This document shows positions 30,190 through 39,079 of a stretch of DNA of 64,000 nt, piece by piece. The notes below the pieces were generated by a model. The model was not told where the DNA came from. It did no database searches and was given only the letters and a program-made list of their open reading frames with translations. Origin of the DNA: Falsirhodobacter deserti (lineage in GTDB: Bacteria; Pseudomonadota; Alphaproteobacteria; Rhodobacterales; Rhodobacteraceae). Both the position numbers and the translations under genes were made by a program. The stretch covers positions 1,401,811-1,465,810 of the forward strand of contig NZ_ML137218.1 of the NCBI RefSeq assembly GCF_004015795.1, read 5' to 3'. How positions within the stretch are numbered: the first letter of the stretch is position 1; each line of letters opens with the position of its first letter.

Positions 30190-31292
30190 GAAACGAGCCT
30201 CCGCTCCTCCAGTTGCCGGCGCATCTCGGCACCGCGATCCACGACAACCTCGCCGCGCACCCAGGTGACGAATTCCTCCAGCGAATTTTCCAGCTTCTCC
30301 TGCGGTTCGAAGCCCAGAAGTTCGCGCGCCTTGGAGATGTCGGCAAAGCAGTTGCGGATGTCGCCGGCGCGATACTTGCCGGTGATCTCGGGCGAAAGCT
30401 GCGGCAGGCCCATCGCTTCGGCCAGAAGGGTCGCCACCTGCGTGACGGTATAGGCGCTGCCCGAACCGATGTTGAACAACTCTCCCGCCGCTTCGGGTTT
30501 TTCATAGGCAAGGCGGAAGGCGCGGGCCACGTCGCGCACATGCACGAAGTCACGGCGCTGCTCGCCATCCTCGAAGATCGTCGGCCGTTCACCTGATGCA
30601 AGGCGCGAAGCGAAGTTGGCCAGAACGCCGGTATAGGGGTTTGACAGCGCCTGCCCTGCCCCGAACACGTTGAACAGGCGCAACGCGACGGCCTCGACGT
30701 CATACGCCTCGCCGAAGATCATGACCTCGCGTTCCTGCGCGTATTTGGTCAGCGCATAGATGGAGGCAAGATCGACACGCTTGTCTTCATCCGTGGCCAC
30801 GGGCGACAGCAGCTGCCCATCAGGGGCGGTCGCGTTCCAGTTGCCCGCGCGCACATCGGCCGGTTTGCGGCGCACGTTTTCCAGCAGGGTGCCATCCGGC
30901 AGGGCATAATACCCCTCGCCGTAAACGCTCATGGAAGATGCGACGACGATGCGCTTCACCGGGTGGTTCAGCATCGCCTCCAGCAGGACGGCGGTGCCAA
31001 GATCGTTGGCGCCGACATAGCGGGCGATCTCGTACATGGACTGGCCCACGCCCACTTCGGCGGCAAGATGGATCACGCCGTCGCACCCGTCCAGCGCGGC
31101 CCGCACCCGTTGGGGATCCTGCATGTCGCCGCGGATAACCTCGGCACCTTCGGGCAGGCGCACTTCGACGCCGCCATGCACCTGATCGATCATTGCGTCA
31201 TAGAGGCGGACATCGTAGCCATGTGCGATCATCTCTTCGGCCACATGGCGCCCGATGAAGCCGCATCCTCCGGTAATAAGTACCCTCGTCAT
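30186..31292 (-). CDS. NAD-dependent epimerase/dehydratase, first gene of the glycan operon
   Basis: A 368-aa extended SDR with GGCGFIG (8-14), SSMSVYGEG (119-127) and catalytic Tyr179/Lys183 (YALTK), followed by RLFNVFGAGQALSNPYTGV, typical of UDP-hexose 4-epimerases and their relatives. An unusual insertion at about 130-172 separates SVYGEG from the catalytic tyrosine. First gene downstream of an EcfG-type promoter; the next gene overlaps by 4 bp. Exact sugar substrate cannot be told. Confidence 0.85.
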   Translation of the reverse strand: MTRVLITGGCGFIGRHVAEEMIAHGYDVRLYDAMIDQVHGGVEVRLPEGAEVIRGDMQDPQRVRAALDGCDGVIHLAAEVGVGQSMYEIARYVGANDLGTAVLLEAMLNHPVKRIVVASSMSVYGEGYYALPDGTLLENVRRKPADVRAGNWNATAPDGQLLSPVATDEDKRVDLASIYALTKYAQEREVMIFGEAYDVEAVALRLFNVFGAGQALSNPYTGVLANFASRLASGERPTIFEDGEQRRDFVHVRDVARAFRLAYEKPEAAGELFNIGSGSAYTVTQVATLLAEAMGLPQLSPEITGKYRAGDIRNCFADISKARELLGFEPQEKLENSLEEFVTWVRGEVVVDRGAEMRRQLEERRLVS

Positions 31293-31331
31293 CGCAGATC
31301 CCGTTGATGTTCTTGTCGCTTGCCGACGGCG

Positions 31332-31357
31332 AACGGACCCCGAAACGAAATTGTTCC
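31332..31357 (-). promoter_or_regulatory. EcfG-type promoter of the glycan operon
   Basis: On the minus strand GGAAC (31357-31353) and CGTT (31335-31332) are separated by 17 bp, matching the alphaproteobacterial general-stress consensus GGAAC-N16/17-CGTT. The -10 lies 40 nt before the ATG of the first operon gene at 31292. Confidence 0.75.
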
Positions 31358-31450
31358 AAAGAAAATCTTCCGGCGTGACAATGTCTTGCCCTCACGCATG
31401 CGCGAAGGGCGGGTTCTTCTGCATCAACAATGACTTCTTCAACTTCTTCC

Positions 31451-31475
31451 GGAACCGTGCCCGCATGGTCGCGTT
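31451..31475 (+). promoter_or_regulatory. EcfG-type promoter of the dehydrogenase-Gfo/Idh operon
   Basis: GGAAC (31451-31455), 16 bp, CGTT (31472-31475). It lies 64 nt before ATG 31540, in the same 247-bp divergent region as the glycan-operon promoter. Confidence 0.75.
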
Positions 31476-31539
31476 GGCGGAACGTGATCCGCTTCCGGCC
31501 CGCGTCGGCGGCGGGCCCTGACACGAACCGGAGTTGCTT

Positions 31540-32520
31540 ATGAACCGTCCCCTTCCCCCCACCGATCAGATGCGGGCTGTGCGTGTCACCGGCCCCGGCC
31601 GGATCGAGATGGTCACCCTTCCGCTGCCCGAACCTGCCAAAGGGCAGGTTCGCATCAGGCTGGAAGGTTGCGGCGTTTGCGCATCGAACCTGACGCCATG
31701 GGAAGGGCCGGACTGGATGCAGTTTCCCACCGATCCGGGCGGGCTGGGCCATGAAGGCTGGGGCGTTGTGGAAGCTTCCGGCGAAGGCGCCGAGGAAATG
31801 CTGGGCCTGCGCGTCGCCTTCCTTGGCCAGAACAGCTTCGCCACCCATGAAGTGGTGGATGCGGGCATGCTGATCCCGATCCCCGAGTCCATCACCGGCC
31901 CCTTCCCGGGCGAGCCCTTTGCCTGCGCGATGAACATCTTCCGCCGCTCCGGCATCTCGGCTGGCGACAAGGTTGCGATCATCGGCATCGGGTTCATGGG
32001 CGCGGCACTGGTGCGCCTTGCCTCGCAGGCGGGGGCGGAGGTGATCGCCATCTCGCGCCGCGAAAGCTCTTTGGCGCTGGCGCGGGACATGGGGGCGGCC
32101 CACACGATCCCGATGGAAGACCACCACGCCATCATCAGCGAGGTGGGCGATCTGACCAACCACTATTTCTGCGACGTGGTGATCGAGGCCGTGGGCAAGC
32201 AATGGCCCCTCGATCTGGCCGGAGAGATCGTGGCCGAAGGCGGGCGGCTGGTCATCGCGGGATATCATCAGGACGGTCCGCGCCAGGTGAACATGCAGAA
32301 CTGGAACTGGCGGGGCATCGACGTGGTGAACGCCCATGAACGCAAGCCCGAGGTCTATCTTCAAGGCATGCGCGAGGCGATCGCCGCGATCGAAAGCGGC
32401 CTGCTGGACCCCAGGCCCCTGCTGACGCACCCCTATCCGCTGGAACAGCTTGACCGCGCGCTGGATGCCACGCGCGACAAACCCGATGCCCTGGTGAAGG
32501 CCTACGTCACATGCAGCTGA
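31540..32520 (+). CDS. Zinc-type MDR dehydrogenase
   Basis: A 326-aa medium-chain dehydrogenase. The GroES-like half has a zinc-site cysteine in GVCASN (Cys47) and His71/Glu72 in GHEGWG; the four-cysteine structural zinc lobe is absent. The Rossmann half has IGIGFMGAALVRLASQ. ATG 31540 has GGAG 7 nt upstream; a TTG 6 nt earlier is less likely. Overlaps the Gfo/Idh gene by 10 bp. Probably oxidises or reduces a sugar or polyol in the same pathway as the divergent cassette. Confidence 0.82.
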   Translation: MNRPLPPTDQMRAVRVTGPGRIEMVTLPLPEPAKGQVRIRLEGCGVCASNLTPWEGPDWMQFPTDPGGLGHEGWGVVEASGEGAEEMLGLRVAFLGQNSFATHEVVDAGMLIPIPESITGPFPGEPFACAMNIFRRSGISAGDKVAIIGIGFMGAALVRLASQAGAEVIAISRRESSLALARDMGAAHTIPMEDHHAIISEVGDLTNHYFCDVVIEAVGKQWPLDLAGEIVAEGGRLVIAGYHQDGPRQVNMQNWNWRGIDVVNAHERKPEVYLQGMREAIAAIESGLLDPRPLLTHPYPLEQLDRALDATRDKPDALVKAYVTCS

Positions 32521-33542
32521 AGATCGACACGCACGCACCCGAACCCGTGAACACCGCCCGCCCCCGGCTTGGCTTTGTCGGCCTTGGCTGGATCGGACGG
32601 CACCGGATGCAGGCCATCTGCGAACAAGGCGGCGTCGACATCGTGGCGCTGGCCGATCCCTCGGACGAATGCGTCGCCGAAGCGGCAGCCCTGGCCCCCG
32701 GCGCCGCAACCGGCAACACGCTGCAGGACGTCTTGGCCGCCAAGCCGGACGGCGTCGTGATCGCCACCCCCTCGGCCATGCATGCCGCCCAGACGATCGA
32801 GGCGCTGGAGGCAGGCTGCGCCGTATTCTGCCAAAAGCCGCTGGGCCGCAACGAGGCCGAGGCCCGTGCCGCCGTGGACGCCGCCAGAAAGGCTGACAGG
32901 CTGCTGTCGGTGGATCTGTCCTATCGTGGCACGAAGGCGCTGAACGCGATCCGCGACCGCGTGCGGGCGGGTGATCTGGGCCGCGTGTTCGCGATGGATC
33001 TGGTGTTCCACAACGCCTATGGCCCCGACAAGCCGTGGTTCTATGACAAGGCCCAGTCGGGCGGCGGGCCACTGATGGATCTGGGCGTGCATCTTGTGGA
33101 CAGCGCGCTTTGGTGCCTCGATTTTCCCGCCATCGTGGATGTGCGTGGCCGCGTCTATCGCGGGGGCGATCCGGCCGTGCCGCAAACCGAGGTGGAGGAT
33201 TACGCCACCGCAACGCTGACCACCGATACGGGCGTGACGATCAACATCGCCTGTTCGTGGAAGCTGAACGCCGGCCACGAGGCAGAGATCGCGGCCCATG
33301 TGCACGGCACGCAAGCTGGTGCCTCGCTGACCAATCCCGGCCATGGCTTTTACGACTTCGCCGCGCATCTGCATCGCGGCACCGCAACGGACGAACTGGT
33401 CGCGCCACCCGATGCATGGGGCGGCGTCATGGCGCAGGCATGGGCGCGGCAACTGGCACAGAACCCCCGCTTCGATCCTGAAGCAGAGCGTCTGGTCAGC
33501 CTGTCGCAAACCATCGACCGCATCTACGCGGCGGCACGCTGA
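32511..33542 (+). CDS. Gfo/Idh/MocA-family oxidoreductase
   Basis: A 343-aa NAD(P)-dependent sugar oxidoreductase. N-terminal Rossmann loop GFVGLGWIGRHR, then CQKPLGRN with the catalytic-type lysine Lys109 (family EKP), and the C-terminal alpha/beta sheet with GGGPLMDLGVHLVD. The start overlaps the upstream dehydrogenase by 10 bp, so the two enzymes are translated together. The pairing suggests a two-step oxidation/reduction of one sugar intermediate. Confidence 0.87.
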   Translation: MQLKIDTHAPEPVNTARPRLGFVGLGWIGRHRMQAICEQGGVDIVALADPSDECVAEAAALAPGAATGNTLQDVLAAKPDGVVIATPSAMHAAQTIEALEAGCAVFCQKPLGRNEAEARAAVDAARKADRLLSVDLSYRGTKALNAIRDRVRAGDLGRVFAMDLVFHNAYGPDKPWFYDKAQSGGGPLMDLGVHLVDSALWCLDFPAIVDVRGRVYRGGDPAVPQTEVEDYATATLTTDTGVTINIACSWKLNAGHEAEIAAHVHGTQAGASLTNPGHGFYDFAAHLHRGTATDELVAPPDAWGGVMAQAWARQLAQNPRFDPEAERLVSLSQTIDRIYAAAR

Positions 33543-33555
33543 AAACATCGGGGCG

Positions 33556-33580
33556 GGAACCTTGGCCCGCCCCACCCGTT
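33556..33580 (+). promoter_or_regulatory. EcfG-type promoter of the DUF892 gene
   Basis: GGAAC (33556-33560), 16 bp, CGTT (33577-33580), ending 28 nt before ATG 33609. Confidence 0.8.
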
Positions 33581-33608
33581 GGTGTGCGAAACCAATGGAG
33601 GAATGACT

Positions 33609-34109
33609 ATGGGCCTGTTTACCCATGACATCAAAACCATGGACGATCTGTTCCTGCACCAGCTGCAGGACGTCTATTACGCGGAAAACCAGATCACTAA
33701 GGCGCTGCCCAAGATGATCAGCAAGGCCACCGCGCCTGAACTGAAGCGCGGCTTCGAGGTGCATCTTGAGGAAACCAACCGCCAGATCGAACGTCTGGAC
33801 GAGGTGTTCCGCCTGCTGGGCAAGGATGCCAAGGCCGTGACCTGCCCCGCCATCGATGGCATCATCAAGGAAGCCAACGAAATCGCCGGCGAGGTCGAAG
33901 ATCCGCGCGTTCTGGACGCCGCGCTTGCCGCCTCGGCACAGGCGGTGGAGCATTACGAGATCACGCGCTACGGCACGCTGATCGCCTGGGCGAAAGAGCT
34001 TGGACGAACCGAGATCGTTCCACTTCTGCAAGCGACGCTAGCCGAGGAAGAGGCCACCGACCGCAAGCTGACCGAATTGGCCGAACAGCGCCTGAACCAC
34101 GCGCCCTGA
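33609..34109 (+). CDS. DUF892/YciE-type ferritin-like protein
   Basis: A 166-aa four-helix protein: MDDLFLHQLQDVYYAENQITKALPKM, EVHLEETNRQIERLDEVFRLLG, and QAVEHYEITRYGTLIAWA carry the glutamate/histidine pattern of a ferritin-like di-iron site. Family members (YciE/YciF) are stress-induced. Of the two in-frame ATGs (33603, 33609) the second is at proper distance from GGAGG. Preceded directly by an EcfG-type promoter. Confidence 0.9.
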   Translation: MGLFTHDIKTMDDLFLHQLQDVYYAENQITKALPKMISKATAPELKRGFEVHLEETNRQIERLDEVFRLLGKDAKAVTCPAIDGIIKEANEIAGEVEDPRVLDAALAASAQAVEHYEITRYGTLIAWAKELGRTEIVPLLQATLAEEEATDRKLTELAEQRLNHAP

Positions 34110-34142
34110 TTGCCATCAGGGGCGGATACCTTACGCCGCTGC

Positions 34143-34172
34143 CATGCCTCCCGCCTTGAGGCGGGAGGCATG
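34143..34172. repeat. 14-bp perfect inverted repeat downstream of the DUF892 gene
   Basis: CATGCCTCCCGCCT and AGGCGGGAGGCATG form a perfect stem with a TG loop, 34 nt after the DUF892 stop. There is no T run, so a factor-independent terminator is doubtful; it may be an mRNA-stabilising element or mark the edge of the degenerate stretch that follows. Confidence 0.6.
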
Positions 34173-34173
34173 A

Positions 34174-34436
34174 GGTCACGAGGCTCCTGCCCACTAACGT
34201 CGCCGTTCTGGCTTCCCGAGCCGCCGTCATGCTCGCAATGGCGGCTCAGGCAAATACGCAAAGCATCTATACCAGAGGCGAGACACCTAAGGTGGATGAT
34301 GCGATCAACACGGCCGGCGACGCTGTCATCGTCAACAACGGCGTGAAAGAGCTTCGGGCGAAGAGGACAGCACCGACCTGAACTTCGGCACCGTCCTGAA
34401 CACCGGCTTGGCCTGCGCTTCACCTTCGGCGGCTGA
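34174..34436 (+). pseudogene. Degenerate coding remnant between DUF892 and PLD genes
   Basis: This roughly 400-nt gap (34110-34506) holds no convincing gene. One frame reads a hydrophobic, signal-like stretch ending in MAAQA then QSIYTRGETPKVDDAINTAG before a stop at 34381. Another frame near 34381-34436 reads NFGTVLNTGL and, after a shift, LRFTFGG-stop, which looks like the last strand of an outer-membrane barrel. I read this as a decayed exported-protein gene, with low certainty. Confidence 0.3.
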
Positions 34437-34506
34437 AGAACGCCAGTTTATTGACTTCGCAGGGTTTCACCACATCTGCATGGGCTGCCCTTCCTTGCGA
34501 TTCATG

Positions 34507-35955
34507 ATGTCTGAGATCCTGCAACCCGACCGCAACTGCTGGCAAATCGCAGAGGCCGAGCGTTTCTCGGTCATCGTCGATGCTGCCGATTACTTCGACG
34601 CCGCCCGCATCGCGATGCAGCGGGCCGAAAAAAGCATCATGATGATCGGCTGGGACTTCGATGCCCGTATCCGCTTCGGTTCCCCGGATGTGAATGACGG
34701 GGCCCCGAGGCGGCTGGGCACTTTCGTCCTTTGGCTGGCCGACCGTCGGCCGGATTTGGAAATCCGGCTGCTTCAATGGAATTCGGGCATGCTGCGCAAC
34801 TGGCTGCGCGGCAACAACGCTTATTACCTGCTGCGCTGGAAGGCGCACAAGCGCATCACGGCGCGGCTGGACGGCATCCACCCGCCCGCCGGATCGCACC
34901 ACCAGAAGCTGCTGGTGATCGATGATCGCATCGCCTTCTGCGGCGGCATCGACATGACGCTGAAGCGCTGGGACACCCGCGCCCACCGCGATGACGAACC
35001 GGCCCGGGTAACCCCGTCGGGGCGCAAGCTTGGGCCCTGGCACGATGCAACCAGCATCTGCGATGGGAAGGCGGCGCGGGTTCTGGCTGATGTGTGCCGC
35101 GACCGGTGGAAGCGCGCCACCGGCGAGGGGCTGCCCGCCGTGACGGGCGGGCGGGCCGAGTGGCCAAGCAGCATCAAGCCGATGCTGAAGAACGTGCGCG
35201 TGGCCGTTGCCCGCAGCCGCCCCGAGATGCAGGATCAGAAGCCCATCCGGGAAATCGAAACGCTTTATCTGGACCTGATCGCAGCGGCAAAGCGGTTCAT
35301 TTATGCCGAAAGCCAGTATTTCGCGTCCCGCCGCATTGCCGCGGCCATCGCGAAGCGGCTTGAGGAACCGGACGGCCCCGAGATCGTGATCGTGAACCCC
35401 GTCAGCGCCGACGGAACGCTGGAGCCGCTGGCAATGGATACCGCACGCGCGCGGCTGGTGGAATCGCTGCGCCGGCACTGCCCGAACGGGCGCTTCGGCA
35501 TCTACCACCCGGTCACGGCGCAGGAAAACCCGATCTATGTCCATGCCAAGACGATGATCGTGGACGACCGGCTTTTGCGCATCGGCTCGTCGAACTTCAA
35601 CAACCGCTCCATGCGGCTGGACAGCGAATGCGATGTGGCGGTGGATGCCGCGCAGGATGAAACGGGCCAGATGCATCTGGCCATCCGCGATCTCCGTCTT
35701 GGCCTGATGGCTGAACATCTGGACAGCACGCCCGAAGATGTCGCCCGTGCCATCGACACCCACGGCTCTCTTCTGGGTGCGATCGAGGCATTGCGCGGAC
35801 CGGGCCGATCATTGGTGCCATACGAAACCCCCGACCTCACCTCGATCGAGGAATGGCTGGCCGATAACGAGATCCTGGATCCGGACGGCCCGGACGAAAT
35901 TTTCGAAAGGCCAAGCCGTCGCGGCCTGTTCCGCAACCGGCTGCGCCGGCCCTAG
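34507..35955 (+). CDS. Phospholipase D-family protein
   Basis: About 482 aa with two HKD catalytic motifs: HHQKLLVIDD (near residue 130) and HAKTMIVDDRLLRIGSSNFNNRS (near 345). The two-motif architecture and AESQYFASRRIA segment fit bacterial PLD/cardiolipin-synthase-like phosphodiesterases; there is no membrane helix or signal peptide, so the cytoplasmic PLD type is more likely. The start is uncertain: ATGs at 34480, 34504 and 34507 are in frame and none has a strong ribosome site. It lies among stress-promoter genes but has no EcfG motif of its own. Confidence 0.85.
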   Translation: MSEILQPDRNCWQIAEAERFSVIVDAADYFDAARIAMQRAEKSIMMIGWDFDARIRFGSPDVNDGAPRRLGTFVLWLADRRPDLEIRLLQWNSGMLRNWLRGNNAYYLLRWKAHKRITARLDGIHPPAGSHHQKLLVIDDRIAFCGGIDMTLKRWDTRAHRDDEPARVTPSGRKLGPWHDATSICDGKAARVLADVCRDRWKRATGEGLPAVTGGRAEWPSSIKPMLKNVRVAVARSRPEMQDQKPIREIETLYLDLIAAAKRFIYAESQYFASRRIAAAIAKRLEEPDGPEIVIVNPVSADGTLEPLAMDTARARLVESLRRHCPNGRFGIYHPVTAQENPIYVHAKTMIVDDRLLRIGSSNFNNRSMRLDSECDVAVDAAQDETGQMHLAIRDLRLGLMAEHLDSTPEDVARAIDTHGSLLGAIEALRGPGRSLVPYETPDLTSIEEWLADNEILDPDGPDEIFERPSRRGLFRNRLRRP

Positions 35956-36064
35956 GGGAAATAATCGGCCGCCCGGAACCCACATTGTGACTTTTCGGCA
36001 TCCACGGAGGATTTCGCGCGCTTTGCAGTAGATTACTTCGCGCAAATTTTTCATAGCCGACTAA

Positions 36065-37228
36065 ATGTCTGACATGTCTTACAATCCCCTTACCCTGCTT
36101 GACTGCCGTTTTTTACGGAGTGCTGGCGGCCCGGTCGTGTCCGCCAACGAACGGCAGGTTCTGCGGGCGTTATGGGCGGATCCTGGCCTGTCGCGGTCCG
36201 AGCTCACAAGCCGGCTGGACCTGACGCAGCAATCGCTTCATCGCATCGTGGATCAACTGGTTCTGCGCGGCATGATCAGGCTTGGCCCTCCGCATCCTGC
36301 AGCGGGGCGCGGCCAGCCCAGCCCGACGCTGACGCTGCTTCCCTGCTTTGCCCACAGCTGGGGCGTTTCGCTGAACACGGATGATCTGGGCATCGCGCTT
36401 ATGGATTTCTCGGGCAAGCCGCTGGTTCAGGAACAGCACAGGCTTCAAGGCGTCCCCCGGAAGGTGGTGCTGGATCGCCTGACCTCACGGATAGGGGAGC
36501 TTACTGCAGAACATGACATCGATCCCGAAGCCTGCCTTGGCATCGGTTTCGGGATCGCCGGCTATTGGGTGGGCGGTACGCGCTTCAACAGCCCGCTGCC
36601 GCTGAAGGACTGGGCGCTGATCGAACTTGGCCCCTTGCTGTCCCAGCATTTCAACCGCCCGGTTTGGGTGGAGAATGGCGCAAACACCAGCGCGGTGGGC
36701 GAAGCGATGCTGGGGGCCGGCAAGATCCACCCCACCTTCGCCTATATGTCATTCAATTACGGGCTGGGCGGCGGGCTGATCCAGAACGGAGAACTCTGGC
36801 GCGGCGGCAACAACAATGCTGGAGAACTTTCGGGCATCTTTGGCCCCGAGGAGCTGGACAACCGCCCCATCCTTCAGTCCCTTGTCGCACTCCTGCGCAA
36901 AAACGGTGTCGGTCCCTCCCATGTCGGCGATCTGGCACGCGATTTCGATCCCGATTGGCCGGGTGTCGATCAATGGGTGGATCAGGTCATGCCTGCCTTC
37001 AACCGGCTGGTCGCGGTGCTTTGGTCGGTCTTTGACCCTCAGGCGATCGTCCTTGGGGGGCAGATACCGCCCGCCCTTGCCTCGCGGCTGATCAAGAGGG
37101 CAACGATCCACCACGGATCGCGATACGGCGTTCCCCGTCCTGCGCCACGGCTGCTGGTATCGGAGCTGGGCGTGAACGCCTCTGCCCTTGGTGCGGCCGC
37201 CCTTCCGCTGCGTGTCTGCGCGCTTTAG
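36065..37228 (+). CDS. ROK-family transcriptional regulator
   Basis: A 387-aa NagC/XylR-type regulator. An N-terminal winged helix (about 22-80; SRSELTSRLDLTQQSLHRIVDQLVLRGMI) precedes the ROK sugar-kinase-like domain with LGIGFGIAGYWVGG, WVENGANTSAVGE and GLGGGLIQNGELWRGGNNNAGELSG. The usual zinc-cysteine cluster of ROK kinases is not apparent. It lies next to a secreted glycosidase and a fructokinase, so it may sense a sugar handled by them. Weak ribosome site at ATG 36065. Confidence 0.88.
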   Translation: MSDMSYNPLTLLDCRFLRSAGGPVVSANERQVLRALWADPGLSRSELTSRLDLTQQSLHRIVDQLVLRGMIRLGPPHPAAGRGQPSPTLTLLPCFAHSWGVSLNTDDLGIALMDFSGKPLVQEQHRLQGVPRKVVLDRLTSRIGELTAEHDIDPEACLGIGFGIAGYWVGGTRFNSPLPLKDWALIELGPLLSQHFNRPVWVENGANTSAVGEAMLGAGKIHPTFAYMSFNYGLGGGLIQNGELWRGGNNNAGELSGIFGPEELDNRPILQSLVALLRKNGVGPSHVGDLARDFDPDWPGVDQWVDQVMPAFNRLVAVLWSVFDPQAIVLGGQIPPALASRLIKRATIHHGSRYGVPRPAPRLLVSELGVNASALGAAALPLRVCAL

Positions 37229-39002
37229 GGGCTACCATCCGGCGGTTCTTGCCAGCCGCGGCCATACCAGCCCTCGGTAAAATCGGGAACATGATCAGCC
37301 AAGGCATCCGCCAGCGGCCCGCATCCCTGCAGGATCACCTCCCCCTCGCCCGGAAGCGCGATGATCAGGTTCTCCTCCCCCTTCAAGCTGGCCTCCGCGG
37401 GTTCGACGGAAATGGCCCTACGCAGCGCTTCCGGCCCATCGAAGGCGCCCTGAAAGCTGATCCTGTCGCCCTTTGCCGGATCAAAGCCGAAAATCCATGT
37501 ATGCCCACCCGGATCGCAGATGACGGTCGATCTGCCGACAAAGACCGAGACGAGTGAATAACCTTCCCCGCAAAAGATACGGGTATTGCCGCCATTTGTG
37601 GTGACGATGTTGTTCCCCTCGCCCGTGCGGATCACGCCGCCGCCACGGCCCGTCATCAGGTGGTCATCCATCGGGCCGCCCAGCAGGATGTTATGGCCAT
37701 CGCCACCGTAAAGGAAGTTGTTGGCCGCATCGTCTGCGCGCAGGATGCACAGCCTCCGGCCCCCGAACCCGAGACCATAGGCCTTCACGTCATCCAGCGG
37801 GTCCGGATCGTCATCCCAATCGCTTTCCGCATTGCTGGCCTTGTCGATGCCGGTCACCTTCACGGGGCTTTCGCCGCTGTCGGGGCCGGTGAACAGCCAG
37901 TCTGGATGCCATAGGCGTAAAGACCATACGCCGCCCCAAACGTGTTCTGGTGCCGCTGGCGGAGCCCGCCATTGCCGCGCACCATTATCAGGAAACCTGC
38001 GGCATAATTCGCCGCCGCCCACCAGCCGATCCCGATATCGTGCCGGTGGAACCAGCGCCCGCAGCGGGCGATCATGAAATGGGCGCGATCCTTGTCATCG
38101 GCCACGCGCGGATCGTTCACCCTGCCGTTCTGGACGTTGAACTCGGTCAGCACCACGCGGTCACCAAGGATCGCGGCGAAGCGGCGATCAAGCACCGCCT
38201 CGTAATCCTCGACCGTGCCGACATTCGGGCCCCATTGGGGATAGAAATGCGCCGACCACACCAGCCTTTCCCCGATCCTGTCGCGGAATCGCGTCAACGC
38301 CGTGCCACCCGAGGGAAGCTGCACATCCGCCAGCGTGTGAAAATCGGCGCTATAGGCCCAGCCACCGACATAGAAATCTCGGTCGGCCCACCTTGCGGCG
38401 ATGCGGTCATGGATGGCCAGAACCGCTTCGACATATTCTTCCACGAAGCGGGAGCGCAGGCGCGGAAAACAATCGGCCGCGCGATCATAGCTGGCGGCCT
38501 CGTTGATCGCTTCAAAGCTGCAGGTGCGGATGTCCGGCCGCATGTCCAGCCAGCCCAGCAGCGCATCCCACGCCGCAGCGTGACGCTGGCGCAGCACGGG
38601 CATCAGGTTCAGCCAGTCCTGCTGCGTTTCCATGGCAGAGTAGGAGGACGCCCAGTGCGCCTCCAGCCCCGTGCCGCTTTCCTGACTGGGGCCGTCAGCC
38701 AGCACCCAGTGAATTTCGAACCCTGCCTTGCAGGCTTCGTCTAGAAAACCCTCCATCTCCGGATGGAAGCTGCCATCGGCATTGAAGCTGAAGATGTTGA
38801 ATGCCATCCGCAGGCGGCGAAGGCCCGGCAACCCCTCGGCCAGGCCACGGGCAAATCCGCGCGGGTTGCCGCGCATGTTGGCGGGAATCTGCTGCGCCTC
38901 ACCCTGCCAGATCCGCGTCAGCTTCTGTCCTGCCTTCACCCGTGCCTGCTGGCCGGGATCGAAATTCCCAAGGATCTGCGGATTGATCATGTGAAGCGCC
39001 AT
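37225..39002 (-). pseudogene. Glycosidase with C-terminal Ca-binding (RTX-like) domain, single-base frameshift
   Basis: Two minus-strand frames form one gene. The N-terminal part (from ATG 39002, AAGGGG upstream) is a clan-A glycosidase-like barrel with Glu168 (AINEAA) and Glu287 (LTEFNV) as candidate catalytic pair. The C-terminal part has glycine/aspartate-rich repeats (LYGGDGHNILLGG, GEGNNI) of a hemolysin-type Ca-binding domain and an acidic linker. The first frame runs out near 37860; inserting one G in CAGAC near 37899-37903 yields YGIQDWLFTGPDSGES and joins them. The total span is one base short of a multiple of three. Corrected product about 592 aa; export by a type I system would be expected from the C-terminus, none is nearby. 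Confidence 0.75.
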
Positions 39003-39079
39003 CCACATACCCCTTCGTGCCATTGCGGTGTGCCATGCGGGCAGATAGCTTGGCCACCGCAAGATGGGAGGGGGTTCAC

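Noticed and set aside
28387-30453. Long plus-strand frame of 688 codons
   Set aside because: Antisense to the glycosidase-epimerase and epimerase genes, which carry full catalytic motifs.
31479-31505. Second GGAAC-like motif (GGAACGTGATCC) before the dehydrogenase
   Set aside because: No CGTT follows at 16-17 bp; the upstream copy at 31451 is the good match.
22080-33542. Capsule or O-antigen locus
   Set aside because: No flippase, polymerase, ABC exporter, priming transferase or chain-length protein is present.
35975-35999. Possible sixth EcfG promoter before the ROK gene (GGAAC, 16 bp, CGGC)
   Set aside because: The -10 element is CGGC rather than CGTT and the spacing to the start is long; too weak to claim.
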